Assembly (NCBI GenBank): GCA_001002405.1
Contig: LCOA01000003.1
Location: forward strand, 1-32,083
Direction of reading: 5' to 3'
From: Candidatus Amesbacteria bacterium GW2011_GWA1_47_20
GTDB lineage: Bacteria; Patescibacteriota; Microgenomatia; CAZETR01; Amesbacteraceae
Length of the DNA stretch: 32,083 nucleotides
This document shows, piece by piece, positions 1 to 6,777 of the stretch. The first letter of the stretch is position 1, and each line of letters opens with the position of its first letter. Below the pieces are notes generated by a model, which worked only from the letters and a program-made list of their open reading frames with translations, ran no database searches and was not told the origin of the DNA. A program made the position numbers and the translations under genes.

Positions 1-423
1 ACGGCCAAGATGAAAGTGATAGAACTGGGGACAATTTCCGTGCCGGATGCTCAATCCTTAACAATTACTCCATACGACCAATCGATTATTGGCGATATTA
101 GGCGGGATATTGAGGCGGCTAATGTGGGCTTGACGCCGGTGATTGATAACAACGTGATCAGAATTGCGGTGCCGGCGTTAACGGCCGAGCGGCGGATGGA
201 GTATGTCAAGATGCTGCACGTCAAATTGGAAGACGGGCGGGTGAAGGTGCGCCAAACCCGGCACGAGCTGATGACAGAAGTAAAACGCCAATTTGAGGAT
301 GGCAGTTTGCCGGAGGATGACCGCAGACATACGGAAGACGAACTACAAAAAATTACGGATTCCATGATGGAAGAAATTGAAAAAATTGGCAAAGCAAAAG
401 AAGCGGAACTATTGGTGGTATGA
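1..423 (+). CDS. frr: Ribosome recycling factor, 5'-truncated by the window edge
   Basis: RRF works with EF-G to split the post-termination ribosome. The frame is open from base 1, so the first ~45 residues lie outside the window and the internal ATG at 10 is not the start. Visible family landmarks are the beta-domain stretch around TPYDQSIIGDI, the GLTPVIDNNVIRIAVPALT segment, the TAERR motif, and the C-terminal helix with EDDRRHTEDELQKITD, ending in KEAELLVV much like E. coli RRF (KEAELMQF). The stop is at 421-423. The next ORF begins one base later (425), so the genes are probably co-transcribed. uppS and cdsA, often found between frr and rseP in other bacteria, are absent here. The family assignment is secure. 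Confidence 0.95.
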   Translation, partial: TAKMKVIELGTISVPDAQSLTITPYDQSIIGDIRRDIEAANVGLTPVIDNNVIRIAVPALTAERRMEYVKMLHVKLEDGRVKVRQTRHELMTEVKRQFEDGSLPEDDRRHTEDELQKITDSMMEEIEKIGKAKEAELLVV

Positions 424-424
424 T

Positions 425-586
425 ATGCGTATGGACATGATGGAGATGAGGTCGTTGCAGGATGGTCACCGATTTCCGGTTCAACGTGAGACCGCGAGGG
501 ATAAAGTGGTGGGATTGCTAAGAATATTGGCATACCTAGCGGCAGGTGGGGTTCTGGTTGGAATGCTGAGAATAATTATTAGGTGA
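425..586 (+). CDS. Small single-pass membrane protein (hypothetical)
   Basis: A 53-residue ORF begins at ATG 425, one base after the frr stop. It has a short polar N-terminus (MRMDMMEMRSLQDGH) and one hydrophobic segment near the C-terminus (VVGLLRILAYLAAGGVLVG) ending in RIIIR. A longer reading starting inside frr at 377 is possible but would overlap frr. I do not recognise a family. It ends 18 bp before the rseP start and could be translated by coupling to frr. It may be a lineage-specific membrane peptide or spurious. Confidence 0.5.
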   Translation: MRMDMMEMRSLQDGHRFPVQRETARDKVVGLLRILAYLAAGGVLVGMLRIIIR

Positions 587-591
587 TGTGG

Positions 592-604
592 TAGACTGGA
601 AGTC
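592..604 (+). promoter_or_regulatory. Extended -10 (TGg TAGACT) 7 nt before rseP ATG
   Basis: TAGACT (592-597) is preceded by TGG and followed by 7 nt before the ATG at 605. This spacing would put transcription initiation at or next to the start codon, as for many genes in this window. No clear -35 is seen. Confidence 0.45.
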
Positions 605-1750
605 ATGACGTTTTGGATTTTTTTGGGAGTGTTGTCGGTGTTGGTGCTGGTGCATGAGCTGGGGCATTTTTTGATGGCACGATTCTTGGGGATTAAAGTA
701 GAGGAGTTTGCTTTTGGACTGCCGTTTACCAAGCCGCTGTTTACGCTAAAGATTAAAGAGACGGATTATTCTGTGTATCCGCTGCTGTTTGGGGGGTTTG
801 TGAGATTGTACGGGGAAGAAAGCGAAGTAAAAGAAAAAGGGAAAGATTTCTGGAGTCGAGGCAGAAAACAGAGAATGATTGTAGTGGCGGCTGGGGTGGT
901 AATGAACGTGATGTTGGCGATAGGGGGTTTTGTGGCTTTGTACGCGGCTTTGGGGGTGCCGGTGGGACAGGAAAATCAGGTGACAATATTGAAGATTGAA
1001 AAAGGGAGTCCGGCAGAAACGGGGGGATTGAAAGTAGAGGACCGGGTATTGAAAGTGGAAAGTAGAAAAGTGGAAAACGGAGACGAATTTGGCAGGTTGA
1101 TGCGGTCGTGGGCTGGGTTGGAAGTGAATCTGACGGTGAGGCGGGGGAATGGCACACAACTTTTGGAGGGCATTACTCAAGATAGTTTTTCAGACACAGT
1201 AGTCAAACTGACACCGCGGGAAAACCCGCCGGAAGGACAAGGTCCAGTGGGGGTGGCGATTGCGGATTTTCCTTATTTGCTGATGCAAAAATGCTCAGCG
1301 CTCAGCCCGCAATGCGCAGGGAATGCTGTGGTGGGTGGAGTGAGAGCCACGGGGGTATGGGTGGGTAAAGTGATGGAAGGGTTAAGAGGAATCGGTAAAA
1401 GTTTAGCGGTTGGAAAAGCGCCGGAGGGCGTGGCCGGACCAGTGGGGATTTATCAGCTGACAGATGTAGTGGCCAAAGGAGGTAAGTGGCCGTTGGTGGA
1501 GCTGGTGGCGGTGCTGTCTGTAAACCTGGCGGTATTTAACATCTTGCCCATTCCGGCTTTGGATGGGGGACGGATGTTTTTTATCTGGTTGGAATGGGTG
1601 AGAAGAAAAAGATTGCCGACAGAAGTGGAGCAAAAAATCAACGCTTGGGGTATGGCGGTGTTACTGGGTCTGTTGGCGCTAATTTCTCTGCAAGATGTGT
1701 GGCGGATGGGAGTGGTTGACAAGTTATTAAAAATTGTTAGACTAAAGTAA
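605..1750 (+). CDS. rseP: RseP-type site-2 (M50) zinc metalloprotease
   Basis: Intramembrane zinc protease of the RseP/SpoIVFB class, which cleaves membrane-anchored regulatory proteins. The zinc-binding HELGH motif is at residues 17-21 inside the first membrane helix, and the second active-site element NILPIPALDGGRM lies near the C-terminus in another helix. Between them is one PDZ-like domain (VTILKIEKGSPAETGGLKVEDRVLK). At 381 aa it is shorter than the E. coli protein (two PDZ domains). Two oddities sit in the linker regions: a low-complexity stretch LKVESRKVENGD coded by GAAAGTRGAAA-type repeats (about 1045-1080), and a cysteine-containing insert around MQKCSALSPQCAGN (1284-1325) coded by CTCAGCG repeats. 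Both look like inserted short repeats, see findings. The substrate is unknown; no sigma/anti-sigma pair is visible. Confidence 0.93.
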   Translation: MTFWIFLGVLSVLVLVHELGHFLMARFLGIKVEEFAFGLPFTKPLFTLKIKETDYSVYPLLFGGFVRLYGEESEVKEKGKDFWSRGRKQRMIVVAAGVVMNVMLAIGGFVALYAALGVPVGQENQVTILKIEKGSPAETGGLKVEDRVLKVESRKVENGDEFGRLMRSWAGLEVNLTVRRGNGTQLLEGITQDSFSDTVVKLTPRENPPEGQGPVGVAIADFPYLLMQKCSALSPQCAGNAVVGGVRATGVWVGKVMEGLRGIGKSLAVGKAPEGVAGPVGIYQLTDVVAKGGKWPLVELVAVLSVNLAVFNILPIPALDGGRMFFIWLEWVRRKRLPTEVEQKINAWGMAVLLGLLALISLQDVWRMGVVDKLLKIVRLK

Positions 1751-1752
1751 CA

Positions 1753-2220
1753 ATGAAGGTGCTTGCCGCGATTTTTTTAGTAGGATTGATGTTTGCTGCC
1801 CCAGTAATGGCTAAGAATGCGACTCCGGGGGCTAAAGTGCAGACGGTCAGGGACGAGCGGAAGAGAAAAATTGTGGAGCGGGTTGATGCTAAACTGGTGG
1901 AAATTAATAAGCGCAGGACGGACGCGATGACGAGGCACTTGGATAAGATGAGCGAAATTCTGGTTAAGGTCAAAGCCCGGGGAGGGGATACGGTGGTGGC
2001 GGAAGCAGCGGTGGCGGATGCTCGGATTGCGGTGGCCGCGCAGGCAGCTAAAATATATACCATGACTATTTCTACCGAGGATAAATTGAAAATTAATGTG
2101 GGGGAGACGATGAAAGCTTTGACGACGGATTTGCGAAACTTGCACGAGGGAAAAATAGTTCCGGCCCGGAAGGCGGTATCCGACGCTATTAAAAGTGTGA
2201 AACCTGTGAGTACACCATGA
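1753..2220 (+). CDS. Exported alpha-helical protein of unknown function
   Basis: 155 aa with a Sec signal peptide (MKVLAAIFLVGLMFAAPVMA, cleavage likely after AMA-type VMA). The mature protein is highly charged and predicted helical (RDERKRKIVERVDAKLVEINKR, then an Ala-rich AAVADARIAVAAQAAK segment), suggesting a coiled coil or helical bundle. No catalytic motif is visible and I do not recognise the family. It begins 3 nt after the rseP stop and overlaps the next ORF by 4 bp (ATGA, 2217-2220), so the three genes probably form an operon. Confidence 0.8.
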   Translation: MKVLAAIFLVGLMFAAPVMAKNATPGAKVQTVRDERKRKIVERVDAKLVEINKRRTDAMTRHLDKMSEILVKVKARGGDTVVAEAAVADARIAVAAQAAKIYTMTISTEDKLKINVGETMKALTTDLRNLHEGKIVPARKAVSDAIKSVKPVSTP

Positions 2221-2420
2221 AGAAAGTTTTGATACTGATAGTTTTGGTTCTGGCGGCAGTGTTGCTTTGGGCGGGACTGACGAAAAAAACCGCAAGACCT
2301 CAAACTGGAGCGGTTATAGTAACTACAGAGGAAGATTTGAATAAAGAGCTGGATAGTACGGTGGATGATGGAGGGGCGGCGGACTTTGGGGAATTGCAGA
2401 ATTCAGCCGAGGGGTTGTGA
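2217..2420 (+). CDS. Small membrane-anchored protein with acidic tail
   Basis: 67 aa. Residues 1-22 form one hydrophobic helix after MKK (signal anchor, or signal peptide without a clear cleavage site). A short TKKTARPQTG basic linker follows, then a strongly acidic tail (EEDLNKELDSTVDDGG). The start overlaps the preceding stop (ATGA), implying translational coupling to the exported helical protein. Function not recognised. Confidence 0.65.
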   Translation: MKKVLILIVLVLAAVLLWAGLTKKTARPQTGAVIVTTEEDLNKELDSTVDDGGAADFGELQNSAEGL

Positions 2421-2626
2421 GTTTTCACGAAAAGATCTCAGATAGACAGTTCCGGCACGCGCTGTATCCTGGTATCGAAAGTACCTAACTGATGCGCCAA
2501 TTTAATATAATCGGATATATTTCGTTGCATGCTGTAATGGGAGTTAGGAGTCAGGAGCTAGTGAGAAAGAAACCCGAAGAGGATATCGAGAAGTCATACC
2601 CAAAAAAGCTGAGGTTTGTGGTGTCG
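2421..2626 (+). other. Gene-poor stretch with a possible promoter
   Basis: No convincing gene. A good -10 (TATAAT, 2506-2511) sits here on the plus strand, but the only nearby ATG (2529) is followed at once by TAA. A transcript from it would run antisense to the minus-strand gene at 2627-2950. A repeat-like word (TTAGGAGTCAGGAGC, about 2542-2556) resembles the AGCAGGAG words seen elsewhere. No tRNA fold was recognised. Confidence 0.4.
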
Positions 2627-2950
2627 CTATTTAACAAAATGGACAAGTGTTTGGGCGATGACGGCTGAGAAGAGAACCAGGTTAGCAACATAGATGGAGT
2701 CGTATTCAAGGTTATGGAGCCATTGATTGTATTCGTTGGACAAGGGAAAATTGGGGTCAGCACTCTGATCAATTTTTTTGTTTATGATTTGTAGGATCAT
2801 TGGGTATCCCAAAGAGAGTCCAATAAATATAGCTGCAAATTTAGGATCCTTGTCTAGTCCGGAAAAAAGTGCGAGGGCTAGAAGGTTAAGACGAAGAATA
2901 CCGTCACGCAGTATGGGTAGTGATTTCTCGGGATCTCCTAGTGGCTTCAT
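2627..2950 (-). CDS. Small membrane protein, hypothetical
   Basis: 107 aa if started at the ATG at 2950 (MKPLGDPEKSLPILRDGI). The upstream in-frame extension overlaps tgt and has no membrane-protein character, so this start is preferred. Three hydrophobic segments are visible: ILRLNLLALALFSG, FAAIFIGLSLGYPMILQII and YVANLVLFSAVIAQTLVHF. A TATAAT on the minus strand (2978-2973) would give a leader of about 15 nt. No family recognised. It lies downstream of tgt in the same direction. Confidence 0.7.
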   Translation of the reverse strand: MKPLGDPEKSLPILRDGILRLNLLALALFSGLDKDPKFAAIFIGLSLGYPMILQIINKKIDQSADPNFPLSNEYNQWLHNLEYDSIYVANLVLFSAVIAQTLVHFVK

Positions 2951-3066
2951 GATATGGGGGTTAGGTGGGAGGATTATACAACGGATTGGATGCAATGTTG
3001 ATTTGTTTAAGCGAGAGATGAAAGATGTGGGTGGACTGAGAGAGAGAAGAAGAAGATAGTAGTGCG

Positions 3067-3972
3067 TTAAGTAATTTTTTCTGCGGTTTTGATCATGACG
3101 CGCAGGTTGGCGCGGGTGTAGGTTTTGCAAGTGGAACAGTCGCAGGAATCGTCGATGGGTTTTTTGTCTAATTTGTATTTTGATTGATTGATGTCGATGC
3201 GTTCATTTTTTGATTCATGGTTGTAGAGCAGGCCGACCCGGGCCAGGCGGGTGGGGGCGACGCAATCGAACATATCCGCCCCGGCCTTGATAACAGAAAT
3301 AATGTCTGAAGGGCGGATGCCGACACCCATGGCGTAGAGCGGGATGCTAGACGGAAGAAGATCCTTGACACTAGAAATGGTATCGGCGGTTTGATGTGGA
3401 TCTGAACCGATGACGGCGCCGCCGATGGCGACGCCGGGCAAGTTTTGGTCGACGACGAATTTTGCAGATTCACGAAGCAGGTCAGGAAATTCACCACCTT
3501 GGATTATCCCAAAAAGCTTCTGTTTTTTATTTTTCCATGTTTTAATACAGCGAATGAGCCATTGGTGGGTGCGGGTGACGGCGGCGCGGGCATAAGAGTG
3601 AGAAGCGCCTTTGGGTACGCTGTGGTCAAAGGCCATAATAATATCTGCGCCGATGTCTATTTGAGACTTGGTGGCGCTTTCGGGAGTGAAGAAATGTTTA
3701 GAGCCATCTAGGTGAGACACAAATTCCGCGCCCTCATCGGTGATTTTGGGTTTGAGGCTTTGGATTTGAAATCCTCCAGAGTCAGTAAGAATAGTATGGG
3801 GCCAGTTCATGAATTTATGAATACCGCCTAGCTTTTTAATATTCTTTGACCCTGGACGCAGATATAAGTGGTAGTTATTGGCTAGGATAATGGTGGCCCC
3901 GATGCCCTCCAAATCCTCGCGGGACAACGACTTGACAGAAGCATTGGTCCCTACCGGCATAAAGACTGGCAT
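3067..3972 (-). CDS. tgt: tRNA-guanine transglycosylase (Tgt), short at both ends
   Basis: Tgt exchanges G34 of GUN-anticodon tRNAs for a 7-deazaguanine base. The core barrel motifs are present: MPVGT near the start, TDSGGFQ (Asp at ~64), FGIIQGG, the nucleophile context DMFDCVAPTRLAR, and CDCSTC zinc cysteines. The 301-aa protein lacks about 20 N-terminal residues and 60-70 C-terminal residues relative to E. coli Tgt (375 aa), including the region with the last zinc ligand (His in TIHN). Two pocket positions also differ from E. coli: DECTP is DHSVP, and GGLAVGE is GGAVIGS (alignment from memory). I chose ATG 3972 because a TATAAT box ends 6 nt upstream; the open frame beyond is antisense to pilB. 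Either a minimal Tgt or a decaying gene. Confidence 0.85.
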   Translation of the reverse strand: MPVFMPVGTNASVKSLSREDLEGIGATIILANNYHLYLRPGSKNIKKLGGIHKFMNWPHTILTDSGGFQIQSLKPKITDEGAEFVSHLDGSKHFFTPESATKSQIDIGADIIMAFDHSVPKGASHSYARAAVTRTHQWLIRCIKTWKNKKQKLFGIIQGGEFPDLLRESAKFVVDQNLPGVAIGGAVIGSDPHQTADTISSVKDLLPSSIPLYAMGVGIRPSDIISVIKAGADMFDCVAPTRLARVGLLYNHESKNERIDINQSKYKLDKKPIDDSCDCSTCKTYTRANLRVMIKTAEKIT

Positions 3973-3977
3973 GGTGC

Positions 3978-3984
3978 TATTATA
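3978..3984. promoter_or_regulatory. Shared divergent -10 region for tgt and pilB
   Basis: The sequence TATTATA carries TATAAT on the minus strand (3984-3979), 6 nt before the tgt ATG at 3972, and TATTAT on the plus strand (3978-3983), 6 nt before the ATG at 3990 that opens the PilB N-terminal reading frame. The two start codons are only 17 nt apart, so both transcripts would be leaderless and mutually exclusive in polymerase binding. Confidence 0.6.
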
Positions 3985-3989
3985 AATGT

Positions 3990-4139
3990 ATGGCCATTCT
4001 GCCCGACGACCAATTGATGAACCTGGTGGTAAAAGCCAAACTTCTGGACGCAAAGAAAGCCGCGGAAATTTTGGAGTACGCCCGGAATTCAAATGGTGAC
4101 CGACGAGCAATTGGGACAAGCGTTGGCGGCCAATTTTAA
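3990..4139 (+). pseudogene. Out-of-frame N-terminal piece of PilB
   Basis: From ATG 3990 the frame reads MAILPDDQLMNLVVKAKLL and continues KAAEILEYARNSN. This resembles the N1-domain opening helices of PilB/GspE proteins, but it is in a different frame from the rest of pilB and stops at 4137-4139. The join falls at about 4060-4093. Compared with typical PilB, the loop between this helix and TDEQLGQALA is also ~12-18 residues short, so a deletion plus a frameshift is likely. A base error in the assembly is an alternative. Confidence 0.6.
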
Positions 4140-5646
4140 GCTGCCGTTTGTGAACTTGTCCAAGCTGGATATCCCCGAAGAAGTGTTTAATGTTATTCCG
4201 GACCGGGTGACCAGGAGACAAAAGATAGTAGTTTTTGCCAGAGACGCCGGGGGAGTAAAAGTGGCGGTGGCGGATCCGGCGACTAGCCGGCCGGTTTTGG
4301 AGATGGTAGCAAAGAAAACCGGGCAAAAGGTGCTGCCGCATTTGGCGACTCTGCGGGATATCCAAATCGCCCTGCGGGTATATCAGGGTGATGTGCAAAA
4401 ATTGGTAGACAACTTGCTGGCCGAAGATATTGGGAGGACAGCCGAAGCTGTCCTGGAAGATCCGCCGGTAGCCAGAATTGTGGACGCGATTATCGAAACG
4501 GCATATCAGAACCGGGCCTCTGATATTCATATTGAACCAGAAGAGTCTGGTTGTTTGGTGAGATATAGAATTGACGGAGTGTTGCAGGATGTGCTGCATG
4601 TACCCAAACGCCTGCATGACCGGTTGATGACCAGGATTAAGGTGCTCTCTAGTCTGCGGACGGATGAACACATGGCGGCCCAAGACGGGAAAATGCGGGT
4701 GAAGTTGGAAGAAGAACACCTGGACATTAGGGTGTCCATACTGCCGATTGCAGACGGAGAAAAAGCGGTGTTGCGACTGCTGTCTAGTAGATCCCGGCAG
4801 TATACTTTGCACGATCTGGGTATGAGCGAGGCGGATCTGGCTAAATTGACCCGGGCTTTTACTAAGTCATACGGAGCTATTCTGTGCACCGGGCCCACGG
4901 GGTCGGGAAAGACGACGACGATCTATGCTATTTTGAAAATTATTAATTCCCGGGAGAAGAACATTACAACTATCGAAGACCCGGTAGAATACCGCATCCG
5001 GGGAGCGAATCAAATTCAGGTTAACCCCAAAACTAATCTGACTTTTGCTTCGGGGTTGCGGTCAATTTTGCGGCAGGACCCGAATGTGATCTTTGTGGGT
5101 GAAATCCGGGATGGGGAGACGGCGGGCATTGCCGTAAACGCGGCTCTGACAGGACATTTGGTGTTGTCCACGCTGCACACCAATGATGCAGCCACCGCTA
5201 TCCCGAGGCTGATAGACATGAAAGTGGAACCATTTTTGGTGGCGTCGACGGTGTCGGTAATACTGGCGCAACGGCTGGTACGGCAAATTTGCCCGGCGTG
5301 TAAGTATGAAATGGAAATAACGGCTGAAGAAGTGACTAAGAGTTTTCCGCCTGAGGTGGTTAAGGAGAACTGGGGGGCAAAAAATAAATATCCAGTATTT
5401 AAAGGCAAGGGATGTAAAATATGCCGGCTGTCGGGATATTCGGGACGGGTGGGGTTGTTCGAGGTGCTGGAAGTGACGGCGGAAATCAGAAAGTTGATTA
5501 CCCAAAAAGCGGACGCGGACGTGATCGCCAAAGCGGCCACGAAAGAGGGGATGAAGACCATCCTGGGGGACGGATTTGCCAAAATTGCGGCTGGGGTTAC
5601 GACGGTGGAAGAAGTCCTGCGGGTAACCAAGTCGGAATTGGTATGA
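4093..5646 (+). CDS. pilB: Type IV pilus extension ATPase PilB (GspE family)
   Basis: 517 aa. The hexameric ATPase PilB powers pilin polymerisation at the inner face of the membrane. Visible motifs: N1-domain end TDEQLGQALAANFKLPFVNL; Walker A GPTGSGKTTT at ~267; Asp-box region EDPVEYRI; Walker B RQDPNVIFVGEIRD; His-box TGHLVLSTLHTNDAA; and the zinc tetracysteine (CPAC then CKIC) near the C-terminus. The ATG at 4093 has only a weak GGAA upstream, and the true N-terminus probably lies at 3990 in another frame (see separate entry). pilC overlaps by 4 bp (ATGA, 5643-5646). No pilT retraction ATPase is in the window. Confidence 0.94.
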   Translation: MVTDEQLGQALAANFKLPFVNLSKLDIPEEVFNVIPDRVTRRQKIVVFARDAGGVKVAVADPATSRPVLEMVAKKTGQKVLPHLATLRDIQIALRVYQGDVQKLVDNLLAEDIGRTAEAVLEDPPVARIVDAIIETAYQNRASDIHIEPEESGCLVRYRIDGVLQDVLHVPKRLHDRLMTRIKVLSSLRTDEHMAAQDGKMRVKLEEEHLDIRVSILPIADGEKAVLRLLSSRSRQYTLHDLGMSEADLAKLTRAFTKSYGAILCTGPTGSGKTTTIYAILKIINSREKNITTIEDPVEYRIRGANQIQVNPKTNLTFASGLRSILRQDPNVIFVGEIRDGETAGIAVNAALTGHLVLSTLHTNDAATAIPRLIDMKVEPFLVASTVSVILAQRLVRQICPACKYEMEITAEEVTKSFPPEVVKENWGAKNKYPVFKGKGCKICRLSGYSGRVGLFEVLEVTAEIRKLITQKADADVIAKAATKEGMKTILGDGFAKIAAGVTTVEEVLRVTKSELV

Positions 5647-6683
5647 CCACTCTTTCGAACTCGGAAAAGCTGTCGATCTTGAGAAATCTGGGGATCATGT
5701 TGGGGTCGGGCATTCCTCTGGCTGAGGCGGTAGAGTCGCTTCTGGAAGACACTAAAGGCAACCAACGGAAAGTACTTTTGAATTTGAGAGCAGATTTGCA
5801 GCAGGGTACGCAAATTTCGGAGTCATTTGCGAGTTATCCCAGAGTGTTTGACAAAGTGACTCTCAATCTGATTAAGGCCGCGGAGGAAGCGGGAACGCTA
5901 GAGACAACTCTAAAAGACCTGCAGGAACATATTCAAAAAGAGATTGAATTTACAGATAAGGTGAAGTTTGCCATGATTTATCCGGGACTGATTATGGCCT
6001 TGTTTGCCGGAGTGTTGCTCATGATTTTGACGGTGGTGGTGCCGCGGATTTCGGGAGTGTTTTCCCGGTTGCGGGTGGAGCTGCCGTTACCTACCAAAGT
6101 ACTAATTTGGGCGTCAAACTTACTTTTGCAAAATACGGCTCTAATCATTGTGGGAGTGGTAGTAGTAGTTGGGGGCGCACTTCTTTTGTATCGCATGCGA
6201 AGGCAATGGGTGTTGGCGTTGTTTTTTGGATTGCCGGGAATATCTGGCCTAGTACGGCAAATTGATTGGACTAGATTTAGCCGTAGCTTGTATCAACTGT
6301 TGTCTTCGGGGTTGCCGATTACTGTAGCCTTGGAACTGGCTGGAGATGTAGTGATGGATAGGCGAATAGCCAAGTTGATAGCCCGGTGCCGGGAGATGGT
6401 GATTGCCGGAAAGAAAGTGTCGGATGGATTGCGCATGGGTAAAAAAATAGTGCCGAATATGATGATCAAATTGGTAGAGGCAGGAGAAAGAACGGGGACA
6501 TTGGATAAATCGATGCAGGAGATCTCCGAACATCTAGATTATGAAGTGGGTAATTCACTAAAGGCCGCGACGGCACTTTTGGAACCGGTGCTTTTGGTGA
6601 TCGTGGGGATATCGGTGGGGGGAATGATGCTGGCGATTATCGCTCCCATTTACGGACTGATAGGTCAAGTGGGTGGTAGGTAG
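5643..6683 (+). CDS. pilC: Type IV pilus platform protein PilC (GspF family)
   Basis: 346 aa inner-membrane platform protein that couples PilB to pilin assembly. It has the two GspF cytoplasmic repeats: one around GIMLGSGIPLAEAVESLLED with LNLIKAAEEAGTLE, the second around YQLLSSGLPITVALELAGD with MIKLVEAGERTGTLD. Three hydrophobic segments are visible (IYPGLIMALFAGVLLMILTV, TALIIVGVVVVVGGALLLY, LLVIVGISVGGMMLAIIAP). The ATG at 5643 overlaps the pilB stop. A longer open frame reaching back to 5421 lies inside pilB and was not used. It is followed after 7 nt by repeat A. Confidence 0.94.
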   Translation: MTTLSNSEKLSILRNLGIMLGSGIPLAEAVESLLEDTKGNQRKVLLNLRADLQQGTQISESFASYPRVFDKVTLNLIKAAEEAGTLETTLKDLQEHIQKEIEFTDKVKFAMIYPGLIMALFAGVLLMILTVVVPRISGVFSRLRVELPLPTKVLIWASNLLLQNTALIIVGVVVVVGGALLLYRMRRQWVLALFFGLPGISGLVRQIDWTRFSRSLYQLLSSGLPITVALELAGDVVMDRRIAKLIARCREMVIAGKKVSDGLRMGKKIVPNMMIKLVEAGERTGTLDKSMQEISEHLDYEVGNSLKAATALLEPVLLVIVGISVGGMMLAIIAPIYGLIGQVGGR

Positions 6684-6690
6684 TAGAGAC

Positions 6691-6777
6691 ATTTACAACG
6701 ATCCATGCTATAGGCCCGAAGGCATATATGAATAAGGCCTTCGTGCCTTATTGCATATAGCGTAAGATGGTGTAAAT
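6691..6777 (+). repeat. Repeat A: 87-bp nested-palindrome element
   Basis: The ends ATTTACAAC and GGTGTAAAT are inverted (8 of 9 pairs). Inside are GCTATA/TATAGC arms and a long inner stem (element positions 23-33 with 47-57, 10 of 11 pairs, 13-nt loop). The element matches the reverse complement of 13153-13239 over its full 87 bp with ten differences. Its last two bases are the first two of the ATG (6776) of the Cas2-like gene, so in a read-through RNA the start codon would be held in the outer stem. A TAAGAT box (6763-6768) within it is 7 nt from that ATG. Confidence 0.88.

Noticed and set aside
1-9. frr as a truncated gene
   Set aside because: The frame is open to the window edge; the missing N-terminus is a boundary effect.
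2421-2520. Possible tRNA-like sequence
   Set aside because: No acceptor/T-arm pattern or anticodon stem can be folded.
2951-3066. Missing Tgt C-terminus in a shifted frame downstream (NYLTHYYLLLL resembling TIHNLYFYL)
   Set aside because: The similarity is limited to one His in a Leu/Tyr-rich stretch and does not continue; too weak to claim a frameshift.
3973-4812. Long minus-strand frame continuing Tgt upstream to 4812
   Set aside because: It is antisense to pilB, lacks Tgt character, and a good promoter sits right before ATG 3972.
5016-5813. 265-aa minus-strand ORF antisense to pilB, with similar long antisense ORFs under dnaX (14568-15305) and ctpA (25997-26827)
   Set aside because: Compositional shadows: Ser/Thr/Pro-rich, no start signals, opposite strong genes.
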